DNA of 10,416 nucleotides. Source: DATKEU01 sp035544495 (GTDB lineage Bacteria; Myxococcota_A; Polyangia; Fen-1088). Positions 1 through 5,552 of this stretch are shown here, piece after piece; the stretch's first letter is position 1, and each line of letters opens with the position of its first letter. Position numbers and translations under genes: made by a program. The stretch spans positions 1 to 10,416 of the forward strand of contig DATKEU010000363.1 of the NCBI GenBank assembly GCA_035544495.1, written 5' to 3'. The notes beneath the pieces are model-generated. The model was not told the origin of the DNA and made no database searches. It saw nothing but the letters and a program-made list of their open reading frames with translations.

Positions 1-371
1 CGCTGCATCAGGTTGCCGCCGACGGTGGCCATGTTGCGCAGCTGCGGCGACGCGCCCGCCAGCAGCGCCTCGCTCAGCGCCGGATAGCCGGCGGCGATCA
101 GCGGATGGCGAGCGACGTCGCTGTTGCGGGCGCGGGCGTCGATGCGCAATCCATCGGCGGTCTCGACGACGCTCTCGCCGCTGTCGCCGCTGTCGCCGCG
201 CGCGCCACCCAGGGCGCGCACGTCGACCAGCAGCGCCGGCGATTGCACGTCCAGCTTCATCAGATCGACCAGGCCGGTTCCACCGCCGATGAACGCCGCC
301 CCCGGCTCCGTCGCGACGGCCTCGATGGCGGCCGCCTCGTCGGCGGGGCGCAGGTAGCGGAACGGGCGCAT
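1..371 (-). CDS. FAD-binding subunit of xanthine dehydrogenase-family (PaoB-like) aldehyde oxidoreductase, partial
   Basis: This is the N-terminal 123 residues of a molybdopterin-dehydrogenase FAD-binding subunit (CoxM/XdhB/PaoB class); the 3' part lies beyond the left edge. The ATG at 371-369 directly follows the TAG stop (374-372) of the 2Fe-2S gene, so the two are translationally adjacent. Visible family features are the opening MRPFRYLRP, the FAD pyrophosphate-loop motif FIGGGTGLVDLMKL (about residues 27-40), and ASPQLRNMATVGGNL (about 108-121), the second FAD-contact motif of this family. In known PaoABC enzymes this subunit passes electrons from the molybdenum centre and Fe-S clusters to FAD. 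A Gly/Asp/Ser/Glu insertion at residues 58-66 comes from a 9-bp tandem repeat. The family call is firm; the substrate (probably an aldehyde) is inferred from similarity to PaoB. Confidence 0.9.
   Translation of the reverse strand, partial: MRPFRYLRPADEAAAIEAVATEPGAAFIGGGTGLVDLMKLDVQSPALLVDVRALGGARGDSGDSGESVVETADGLRIDARARNSDVARHPLIAAGYPALSEALLAGASPQLRNMATVGGNLMQ
171..197. repeat. In-frame 9-bp tandem repeat, three units
   Basis: Three consecutive 9-bp units lie inside the FAD-subunit gene: GCTCTCGCC at 171-179, then GCTGTCGCC at 180-188 and 189-197. Read on the minus strand they encode Gly-Asp-Ser, Gly-Asp-Ser, Gly-Glu-Ser, a loop-like insertion. Unit length is a multiple of three, so copy-number change would keep the frame. 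Confidence 0.7.
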
Positions 372-1490
372 CTACATCGCCTTCCAGGCCCGCGTCACGG
401 CGGCGACGATGTTGGGATAGGCGCCGCAGCGGCAGATGTTGCCGGACAGCTCCTCGCGCAGCTCGGCGGCGTCGATGGCCGCGGCGCTGGCGTGGCGGGC
501 CCGGCACTCGGCGCGCAGGCCCAGGGCGCTCATGATCTGGCCCGACGTGCAATAGCCGCACTGGAAGCCGTCCTCGGCGACGAACGCCTCCTGCAGCGGG
601 TGCATCCCGCCGTCGGGGCCGACCCCTTCGATGGTCATGATGGGGACGTTCTGCGCCATCACCGCCAGCGTCAGGCAGGCGTTCACGCGCCGCCCGTCGA
701 CGAGGACCGTGCAGGCCCCGCACTGCCCCTGGTCGCACCCCTTCTTCGTGCCCGTCATGCCCAGGCGCTCGCGCAGGGCATCCAGCAGCGTCAGGCGCGG
801 GTCGGCGCGCAGCGTGCGCCGGGCGCCGTTCACCTCCAGGGTCATCGTCAGCTCGTCGTCGGTGGCGACGGGCCCGCGGGGCGCGACGACGGGCGCCCGT
901 GGCGATCGACAGCCGTCGGCGAACGCCGCCGCCAGCGCGCCCACCAGCGCCGTGACCAGGAACTGCCGTCGGGCCATCGTCCACGGCGCCGGCGCAGCCG
1001 CCATCTCGCCGCCCGCCAGCGCCAGCGCGTCGACCAGCGCGTCCAGCGTCGCGCCGTCGGCGGCGATCGCGCGCGCGAAGCGCACCGCCCGCTGCCCGTC
1101 GAGAACGAGCAGCATGTCGCCATCCGCGCTCCCCTCCGGGCGCAGCCACGCCCGCAGCGCCGCCACTTCGCCCGCGTCCAGCGTCCCCGGCGCGGCGAAC
1201 AGCTCCACCTCGTCGTCGGGGCTGAAGCACCAGAGGCCGCCGTGGCCGATGACGATCAGGATGGCGCCCAGGCCCCGCAGCTCGGCCCGCGCCCGATGCA
1301 GAGCTTGCCCGGGCAGCGCCGGTCCGGCGGCGGCGCCGTCGCGTAGATCCAGAAACGCCAGCACCACCGGCTGCCCTTCGAACGCGCGGAGATCCAGGCT
1401 GCGCCCGCCGGCGATGCGCAATGCCGGCGGAGCCGCGCTGGCGGCTGGTGGTCCGGGCGGTGCGGGCGGATCAGGAGGCGTGCTGCGCAT
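372..1490 (-). CDS. 2Fe-2S subunit of PaoA-like aldehyde oxidoreductase with N-terminal redoxin-like domain
   Basis: A 372-residue protein that would carry the two [2Fe-2S] clusters of a xanthine-dehydrogenase-family oxidoreductase. The C-terminal part (about 210-372) matches E. coli PaoA: the plant-ferredoxin cluster is bound by Cys252, 257, 260 and 272 (GTKKGCDQGQCGACTVLVDG), the second by Cys311, 314, 353 and 355 (GFQCGYCTSGQ and SGNICRCGAYPNI). PaoA has about 229 residues with an N-terminal Tat signal. Here a Tat-like stretch (MARRQFLVTALVGALAAAF, from residue 172) is internal, preceded by a Pro/Ala-rich leader and a thioredoxin/peroxiredoxin-like domain (about 21-162). That domain lacks a peroxidatic Cys at the expected place; its only Cys is residue 88. 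I chose the ATG at 1490 because a GGA lies 7 nt upstream; ATGs at 1502 and 1589 are in-frame alternatives, neither with a good ribosome site. The FAD subunit follows at once, so both belong to one operon. Confidence 0.88.
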   Translation of the reverse strand: MRSTPPDPPAPPGPPAASAAPPALRIAGGRSLDLRAFEGQPVVLAFLDLRDGAAAGPALPGQALHRARAELRGLGAILIVIGHGGLWCFSPDDEVELFAAPGTLDAGEVAALRAWLRPEGSADGDMLLVLDGQRAVRFARAIAADGATLDALVDALALAGGEMAAAPAPWTMARRQFLVTALVGALAAAFADGCRSPRAPVVAPRGPVATDDELTMTLEVNGARRTLRADPRLTLLDALRERLGMTGTKKGCDQGQCGACTVLVDGRRVNACLTLAVMAQNVPIMTIEGVGPDGGMHPLQEAFVAEDGFQCGYCTSGQIMSALGLRAECRARHASAAAIDAAELREELSGNICRCGAYPNIVAAVTRAWKAM

Positions 1491-1633
1491 GCGGTCTTCC
1501 ATGCTGCGAACCCGCCCGGGCGACCAACGGGCGGGACCGGTACCGAAGACCATGCGTCGCGCGCCCGGATGTGCAAGCCGACGCCGCACGATTGCGGGTT
1601 GATCCGCGGCGACCCGTGCCCACGTTGAAGCGC
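1491..1633. promoter_or_regulatory. Divergent intergenic region between oxidoreductase operon and small membrane protein gene
   Basis: This gap of about 140 bases separates the minus-strand oxidoreductase genes from the plus-strand pair, so promoters for both directions probably sit here. I cannot identify clear -35/-10 boxes. A short inverted repeat, CCGCA-CGAT-TGCGG, lies at 1584-1597. The in-frame upstream ATGs at 1502 and 1589 of the minus-strand gene also fall in this interval, so part of it may be coding. Confidence 0.3.
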
Positions 1634-1786
1634 ATGAAAACCGCCACCCGCATCAAGAACGTCCCTCTTTTTCCGATCGTTCCCTTCGTGCCGGCGGCGC
1701 TGTTGATCGCGTCGTTGGCGCTGGCCATCCGCGCCTTCCAGCGCGTGCGCCGCCTCGAGCGGCGGCTGGCCAACGGCAAGCTCTGA
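1634..1786 (+). CDS. Small single-span membrane protein, 50 residues
   Basis: A 50-residue ORF starting with ATG at 1634 and ending with TGA at 1784-1786. It has a short basic N-terminus (MKTATRIKN), one hydrophobic segment of about 22 residues (roughly 11-32, rich in Val, Pro, Ala, Leu and Ile) and a strongly basic C-terminal tail (FQRVRRLERRLANGKL). By the positive-inside rule the tail should face the cytoplasm. A weak GAAG lies just upstream of the start. Only 18 bases separate its stop from the DUF6496 start, so the two genes are probably co-transcribed. The same frame is open back to 1421, but that extension overlaps the opposite-strand oxidoreductase gene and lacks a ribosome site. I recognise no family and assign no function. 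The coding call rests on the clean membrane profile and the tight spacing. Confidence 0.5.
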   Translation: MKTATRIKNVPLFPIVPFVPAALLIASLALAIRAFQRVRRLERRLANGKL

Positions 1787-1804
1787 CGAACGGAGGATGG
1801 CCGC

Positions 1805-2257
1805 GTGCCCAGCAAGCAGACCATCGCCAAGGCGAAACAGGATCTGGCCGAGGGGAAGAGACCGTCGACCGCCGCGGGCGAGTTCGTGCGCGAGGAGATG
1901 GAGCACATCCGCGAGGGCCGCCACGGCGCCGCGAACACGAAGCAAGCCATCGCCATCGGCCTGTCGAAGGCGCGACGCTCCGGCGTGCCGCTGCCGCCTC
2001 CGGGCGAGGGGCAGGCGTCACCTGAAACCCGCCGCTCTGCCCGGCGCGACGCCGCCGCCGGCCGCCGCCCGCGCAAGAATCCATCCGCGCGCCGCAGCCG
2101 CGCGTCCACGAAGGCCCTTCGCCGCCGGGGCGGGCAGGCGGCCTCGCACCAGGCGCTCTCGGCGCAGGCAAAGGGCGCCGCCCGCAAGCGCGGACCTCGG
2201 GCGCGAGCGCAGGCCGCTCGCAAAGCCGCCGCCACCCGCCGAGCGCGCGCCCGCTAG
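1805..2257 (+). CDS. DUF6496 domain protein with Arg/Ala-rich histone-like tail
   Basis: A 150-residue protein starting at GTG 1805, with GGAGG at 1792-1796 giving 8-nt spacing; an ATG at 1797 is in another frame. The N-terminal 65 residues fit the DUF6496 pattern as I remember it: TIAKAKQDLAEGKRPSTAAG (6-25), then FVREEMEHIREG (28-39) and NTKQAIAIGLSKARRSGV (44-61). The remainder is low complexity, dominated by Arg, Ala and Lys with no acidic stretch, resembling the tails of bacterial histone-H1-like proteins. Nucleic-acid binding is a reasonable inference from the charge, but the family has no established function that I know of. The gene lies directly downstream of the 50-residue membrane protein. 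Its stop overlaps the convergent MFS gene. Confidence 0.8.
   Translation: MPSKQTIAKAKQDLAEGKRPSTAAGEFVREEMEHIREGRHGAANTKQAIAIGLSKARRSGVPLPPPGEGQASPETRRSARRDAAAGRRPRKNPSARRSRASTKALRRRGGQAASHQALSAQAKGAARKRGPRARAQAARKAAATRRARAR
2254..2257. other. Convergent stop codons sharing a CTAG palindrome
   Basis: The plus-strand DUF6496 gene ends with TAG at 2255-2257 and the minus-strand MFS gene ends with TAG at 2256-2254. The two stops overlap within the palindromic tetranucleotide CTAG, leaving no room for a terminator between the genes. Each transcript must therefore run into the antisense of its neighbour before ending. Confidence 0.85.
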
Positions 2258-3486
2258 CGATTAGCCGCGCCGGATTCCGTTTCAGACGGCCGGTAACGCC
2301 AGAACCGCGGCAGCAACGGTATACAGAGCAACACCCCCGCCACGCACACGACGCCGCCGGCGATGATCGAGAACTGCGTCGATCGCAGCGACGCCATCCA
2401 ACCGGCGCGGGCGTTCCCGAGCAGCGGGCCGGTCATGTAGCTGATCATCTCGACGCTCGCCAGGCGGCCGCGCAGGTGGCTGGGGATGGTCTCGTTCCAG
2501 ATCGTCATCCGAAACAGCCCGCTGATCATGTCGGCGGCGCCCGCGGTCGCCAGGCACAGCATCGCCACCGGCAGGCTCGGCGCGTATCCCAGAGCCACCA
2601 CCGCCAGTCCCCACGTCGCTGCCGCCAGCACCACCGCGGCGCCGCGCCGGCTGACCTTCTTCGTCCAGCCGCTCAGCAGCGTGATCGCCAGGCTGCCCAT
2701 CGACATGCCCGAGTACAGCCAGCCCGCCGCGCGGGCGCCTCCCCAGGGCTGCGCCATGGCCGGGAACAGGGCCATCGGCATGGCGAAGGTCATGGCCACG
2801 ATATCGACGACGTACGTGCCGATCAGCTCGGGCCGGCGGCGCGCATAGTCCAATCCCTCGACGATGCTGCGCAGGCCCGGCTTCGCCGCTTCGGAGGCGG
2901 GCGGCATCGCGGCCATCGCGGCCAGCGCCAGCAGCGACACCAGGAACGAGACGACGTCCGCCACATAGGTCCCGCGGACGCCGAAGCTGCCGATGCACAG
3001 GCCGCCCACCGCCGGGCCGGCCACCGCACCCACGCTCGACCGCAGCGACGTCAGCGCCGCGGTCGCCGGCAGCTCGTCACGCGCCACCAGGCGGGGCGAC
3101 ATCGCTTCCAGAGTCGGTCGGTGAAAGCCGTTGATGGCCGACATCAATCCGGTCAGGGCGAAGATCGCCGCGACGCTGGGATGGGCCATCGACGCGTTCA
3201 CCGCCAGGCCCAGCGACACCGCGGCCAGCAATACCTCGGCGCCGATCAGCAGGCGGCGGCGATCCAGCGCGTCCGCGTAGGCGCCGCCCCACAACGCGAA
3301 CAGCACCAGCGGCACCAGTTGCACCGTCCCCAGCAGGCCGACCGTCAGGCTGGACGACGTCAGCTGGTAGACCTGATAGGGGACCGCGACGTACGTCAGC
3401 ATGCTGCCGAAGAACGACACGAACTGTCCGAAGAACAGCAGGCGGAAATCGCGGTGGCGGCGCAGCGGAGAGAGATCCAGCAGCAT
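2254..3486 (-). CDS. MFS transporter, EntS/DHA3 exporter type
   Basis: A 410-residue integral membrane protein of the major facilitator superfamily, probably with 12 membrane spans. The start MLLDLSPLRRHRDFRLLFFGQ followed by a first span is characteristic of the DHA3/EntS subgroup (MFS_3 in Pfam), and full length agrees with that group. The MFS signature loop between spans 2 and 3 is seen as GGAYADALDRRRLL (about 67-80). A second conserved stretch, NETIPSHLRGRLASVEM, lies in the C-terminal half and matches the equivalent loop in EntS-like exporters. EntS itself exports enterobactin; other members move macrolides or small hydrophobic compounds by proton antiport. No siderophore or antibiotic genes are nearby, so the substrate is unknown. 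A GAGGGG lies about 12 nt upstream of the ATG, rather far. Homology, not the ribosome site, sets the start. Confidence 0.88.
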   Translation of the reverse strand: MLLDLSPLRRHRDFRLLFFGQFVSFFGSMLTYVAVPYQVYQLTSSSLTVGLLGTVQLVPLVLFALWGGAYADALDRRRLLIGAEVLLAAVSLGLAVNASMAHPSVAAIFALTGLMSAINGFHRPTLEAMSPRLVARDELPATAALTSLRSSVGAVAGPAVGGLCIGSFGVRGTYVADVVSFLVSLLALAAMAAMPPASEAAKPGLRSIVEGLDYARRRPELIGTYVVDIVAMTFAMPMALFPAMAQPWGGARAAGWLYSGMSMGSLAITLLSGWTKKVSRRGAAVVLAAATWGLAVVALGYAPSLPVAMLCLATAGAADMISGLFRMTIWNETIPSHLRGRLASVEMISYMTGPLLGNARAGWMASLRSTQFSIIAGGVVCVAGVLLCIPLLPRFWRYRPSETESGAANR

Positions 3487-3590
3487 GCGGAGGCCGCACC
3501 CCTCGCCGCGGCTGGCCCTTCTTATCAGACTTCGCCGCGTGCTTCCTCGTCGGGTCGTCGGGTCCTGACTCTCAGCCGCTGACGTGCGCT

Positions 3591-3610
3591 CGCCGCCGAC
3601 GACGGCGGCG
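3591..3610. terminator. GC-rich hairpin downstream of the acidic protein gene, possible terminator
   Basis: CGCCGCCG (3591-3598), loop ACGA, and CGGCGGCG (3603-3610) form a perfect 8-bp all-GC stem. It begins about 23 bases past the stop of the minus-strand acidic-protein gene. There is no U-tract on that strand, so it is not a classic intrinsic terminator; it could still stop or stabilise the transcript. Confidence 0.3.
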
Positions 3611-3633
3611 GTCCGTCAATTTCCGGATGGGTC

Positions 3634-4134
3634 TCAGTCGGTGCGCGGCGTGGCCGCGTTTTCGACCTCGCTGCCCGCCCGGCGATCATCCTCCTCGTCC
3701 TCGGCGGCCTCGCGCGCGTCCTCGTCGCCCAGCGCCAGCGCGTCCAGCTCCTCGTCCAGCGCTGGATTCGTCGTGAGCCCCGCCACCGCGCGCGGCATCG
3801 GCTCGCGCACGCCGTCCAATGGATTGGTGCTGTCGCTGGTCCTCGCCAGCTCGTCGGCGGCGGCGGTCTCGATGAACGGCCCGCCGATCTCCTCTGGGAC
3901 GGTCGCGTCCATCAGCTCCTCCGACTGATCCTCGCCTGTCGTCGCCGCCTGGACAAAGTCCTCGGCGAACTGCTCGGCCAGCTGATCGGGGACGACCGCC
4001 GGTCCTCCCTCCGGATCGGGGAAGAAGGCGTCGCCGTCGTCGGACCGCCGGCGAGCGATCGCCTCCGGACGTCCGCTCGTTGGCCGCCGCCGGGGGCGGG
4101 GGCGGGGCGCGGGTCGTTTCACATTGGATGGCAT
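3634..4134 (-). CDS. Small acidic hypothetical protein with basic N-terminus
   Basis: A 166-residue soluble protein with strongly split charge. The first 40 residues are basic and Pro/Arg-rich (KRPAPRPRPRRRPTSGRPEA); the rest is acidic, ending in a run of Asp and Glu (DEELDALALGDEDAREAAED, then EEDDRR). The middle contains GGPAVVPDQLAEQFAEDFV and VPEEIGGPFIETAAADE. It resembles conserved hypothetical proteins I have seen in proteobacterial genomes, but I cannot name the family. The ATG at 4134 was chosen because an AGG lies 9 nt upstream and the conserved-looking sequence begins there. The frame stays open upstream to 4491, but that extension would cover the CBS gene on the other strand. No signal peptide or membrane span is visible. 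It is transcribed away from the CBS gene and toward the MFS gene. Confidence 0.65.
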   Translation of the reverse strand: MPSNVKRPAPRPRPRRRPTSGRPEAIARRRSDDGDAFFPDPEGGPAVVPDQLAEQFAEDFVQAATTGEDQSEELMDATVPEEIGGPFIETAAADELARTSDSTNPLDGVREPMPRAVAGLTTNPALDEELDALALGDEDAREAAEDEEDDRRAGSEVENAATPRTD

Positions 4135-4314
4135 GCAATCAAACCTAACCACGCGCGCTCGCGCCCGCATCGCCCGCATCGCCCACATCGCCATCATCGA
4201 TCGATCGCCGGCTCGTGGAAGCTCTCGAAAACGCCGGGTCGAAGGCCGCCGCCTCCCTTGACTGCGCCGCGTCCACTCACAGGTTGGATCATGAGGATCG
4301 CGAGGGAGAGAAGC
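4135..4314. promoter_or_regulatory. Divergent intergenic region between acidic protein and CBS operon
   Basis: About 180 bases separate the minus-strand acidic-protein gene from the plus-strand CBS gene, so promoters for both should lie here. The segment holds a 9-bp tandem repeat (4162-4197), ATCGATCGATCG just after it, and the GAGGGAGAG ribosome site of the CBS gene at 4302-4310. I could not pick convincing -35/-10 boxes. Confidence 0.4.
4162..4197. repeat. 9-bp degenerate tandem repeat, four units
   Basis: Four consecutive units: CGCCCGCAT (4162-4170), CGCCCGCAT (4171-4179), CGCCCACAT (4180-4188) and CGCCATCAT (4189-4197). Each carries CAT, which is ATG on the minus strand, in frame with the acidic-protein gene that starts 28 bases further on. 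The repeat could be 5' leader sequence or could supply alternative starts. Confidence 0.75.
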
Positions 4315-4794
4315 ATGACGATCAAGGATCTGATGACAAAAGACGTCGCCACCGCGCAGCCGCACCAAACGGCGAAAGAGGCGGCCCTGATCATGTGGGA
4401 CTGTGACTGTGGCGTGTTGCCGGTGGTCGACCACAGCCGGCGCGTGCTGGGCATGGTCACCGATCGGGATCTCTGCATGGCGGCCATGCATCGCGCCTCG
4501 GCGCTGGACGCGTTCACAGTCGCCGATGCGATGTCCAGAATGCTTTACAGCTGCACGGCCTCGGACAGCCTGTCGACCGCCGAGCAGATCATGCGCGACA
4601 ACCAGGTGCGCCGGCTGCCCGTCGTCGACGGTGAGGGGCGCCTCGTCGGCATCCTGTCACTGGCCGACGTCGTGCGGGCGACGCAGCTTTCGGCGGGGCC
4701 TTCGCGGCCCGTGTCGGCCGAGGACGTCACCGGCACGCTGGCCCGCATCTGCGCGCGCCGCGAGGCCATCGGGCAGCCGCGCCCGTCAGTCTGA
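4315..4794 (+). CDS. Two-CBS-domain protein
   Basis: A 159-residue cytoplasmic protein made almost entirely of a pair of CBS domains (Bateman module): CBS1 about residues 8-60 and CBS2 about 72-125. The repeated signatures are GVLPVVDHSRRVLGMVTDRDL and VRRLPVVDGEGRLVGILSLAD, with the Asp of TDRD (50) and of LADV (118) in the usual nucleotide-contact position. Stand-alone pairs such as mycobacterial Hrp1 bind adenine nucleotides and are induced by stress or hypoxia; ligand binding here is inference. The ATG at 4315 is preferred because GGGAG lies 6 nt upstream; an in-frame ATG at 4291 lacks that support. It heads a run of plus-strand genes, with 75 bases to the PfpI gene. It has no catalytic domain and probably acts as a sensor or regulatory partner. 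Confidence 0.9.
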   Translation: MTIKDLMTKDVATAQPHQTAKEAALIMWDCDCGVLPVVDHSRRVLGMVTDRDLCMAAMHRASALDAFTVADAMSRMLYSCTASDSLSTAEQIMRDNQVRRLPVVDGEGRLVGILSLADVVRATQLSAGPSRPVSAEDVTGTLARICARREAIGQPRPSV

Positions 4795-4797
4795 CGG
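4783..4797. repeat. 15-bp perfect inverted repeat over the CBS stop codon
   Basis: CCGTCAG-T-CTGACGG is a perfect inverted repeat spanning the TGA stop of the CBS gene. As RNA it could form CCGTC/GACGG with a five-base loop. There is no following U-tract. It may be an mRNA end-processing or stabilising structure, or chance. Confidence 0.35.
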
Positions 4798-4830
4798 CAG
4801 CGCAACCGCGATCGACGAACTGGCCGCGAC

Positions 4831-4860
4831 GAGAACGAGGAGAACGAGGAAGAAGGGAGA
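4831..4860 (+). promoter_or_regulatory. Purine-rich leader of the PfpI gene with repeated GAGAACGAG
   Basis: The unit GAGAACGAG occurs twice in tandem (4831-4839 and 4840-4848), followed by GAAGAAGGGAGAGG. The stretch is almost purely purine and ends in the Shine-Dalgarno GGGAGAGG, about 8 nt before the PfpI ATG. Such a leader offers several weak ribosome-binding cores upstream of the real one. Confidence 0.4.
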
Positions 4861-4869
4861 GGTCCGGAC

Positions 4870-5496
4870 ATGGAGAACGACACGGCAAATCAGAATCGCC
4901 CCGAAACGGCGCGCCCCGCGGACGAGGATCGCAAGGTCGCCGTCCTGCTGGGGCCGGGCTTCGAGGACGCGGAGCTCCGGATCCCCACCGACCGGCTGCG
5001 CGCCGCGGGTTACGTACCGGTGATCATCGGTCGCGAGCGAAACGAGAAGCTGGCCGGCTACAAGGGCAAGGAGAAGGTCCGCTCCGAGCTGTCGGTGGCG
5101 GACGCCAGCGCCGACGGCTTCGCGGGCCTCTTGATCCCGGGCGGCCACTCGCCCGACGTGCTGCGCGCCGATCCGCGCTTCATCAAATTCGTCATCGAGT
5201 TCGACCGAACGCGCCGGCCCGTGGCCGCCGTCTGTCACGGCCCCCAGTTGCTGATCACCGCCGGCCTGGTCAGGGGCCGCGTGCTCACCGCCTGGCCGAC
5301 AGTCCAGGACGACCTGCGGCAGATCGGCGCCCGGGTCGTCGACGAGCCGGTGGTCATCGACGGCAACTGGATCACCAGCCGCAAGCCCGAGGATCTGGAG
5401 GCGTTCAGCTCGGCGTTCATCGCAGCGCTGGACGAATGGCGCGGCCGCGCCCACACGGTCACCGCCGGTCACGGCGACGCGCAGCCGGGCGCCTGA
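4870..5496 (+). CDS. DJ-1/PfpI family protein (class I glutamine amidotransferase-like)
   Basis: A 208-residue protein of the PfpI branch of the DJ-1/ThiJ superfamily. The nucleophile elbow is AAVCHGPQLL with Cys122 and His123. The upstream acid is in LGPGFEDAEL, with Glu32 at the position of Glu12 in the archaeal PfpI protease. GLLIPGGHSPDVLR (about 87-99) is the usual Gly-rich loop. Family members act as stress-induced proteases/chaperones or as glyoxalase/deglycase-like enzymes on methylglyoxal or glycated protein; which applies cannot be told from sequence. The first 20 residues are a polar, Asn/Glu-rich extension not needed for the fold. The ATG at 4870 follows GGGAGAGG closely. It lies second in the CBS-PfpI-dehydrogenase-SRPBCC run, 56 bases before the dehydrogenase gene. 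Confidence 0.92.
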   Translation: MENDTANQNRPETARPADEDRKVAVLLGPGFEDAELRIPTDRLRAAGYVPVIIGRERNEKLAGYKGKEKVRSELSVADASADGFAGLLIPGGHSPDVLRADPRFIKFVIEFDRTRRPVAAVCHGPQLLITAGLVRGRVLTAWPTVQDDLRQIGARVVDEPVVIDGNWITSRKPEDLEAFSSAFIAALDEWRGRAHTVTAGHGDAQPGA

Positions 5497-5552
5497 CACA
5501 CGCGCGCCGCCCGCGCGGCCACCACAGCGATCACGACACGAGGAGGAGAGCG

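Noticed and set aside
105..1346. Long plus-strand open frame across the oxidoreductase genes
   Set aside because: It is antisense to two clearly recognisable genes, is rich in Arg/Gln/His/Ala, has no family motif and no ribosome site. Long antisense frames are expected at this GC content.
1491..1589. Upstream extension of the 2Fe-2S protein to ATG 1589
   Set aside because: In frame and possible, but Arg-rich, with no ribosome site, and not part of the recognisable domain. ATG 1490 has better upstream sequence.
1584..1597. CCGCA-CGAT-TGCGG inverted repeat, with CCGCACGATTG also near 9735
   Set aside because: A 5-bp stem and an 11-base match are within what chance gives in GC-rich DNA; the two sites have no shared context.
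4162..4197. Short tandem repeats considered as a CRISPR-like array
   Set aside because: Units are only 9 bp with no spacers, and no cas gene is present.
4135..4491. N-terminal extension of the acidic protein across the CBS gene
   Set aside because: It would overlap the first CBS domain in antisense, and its His/Arg-rich sequence looks like a shadow of that gene.
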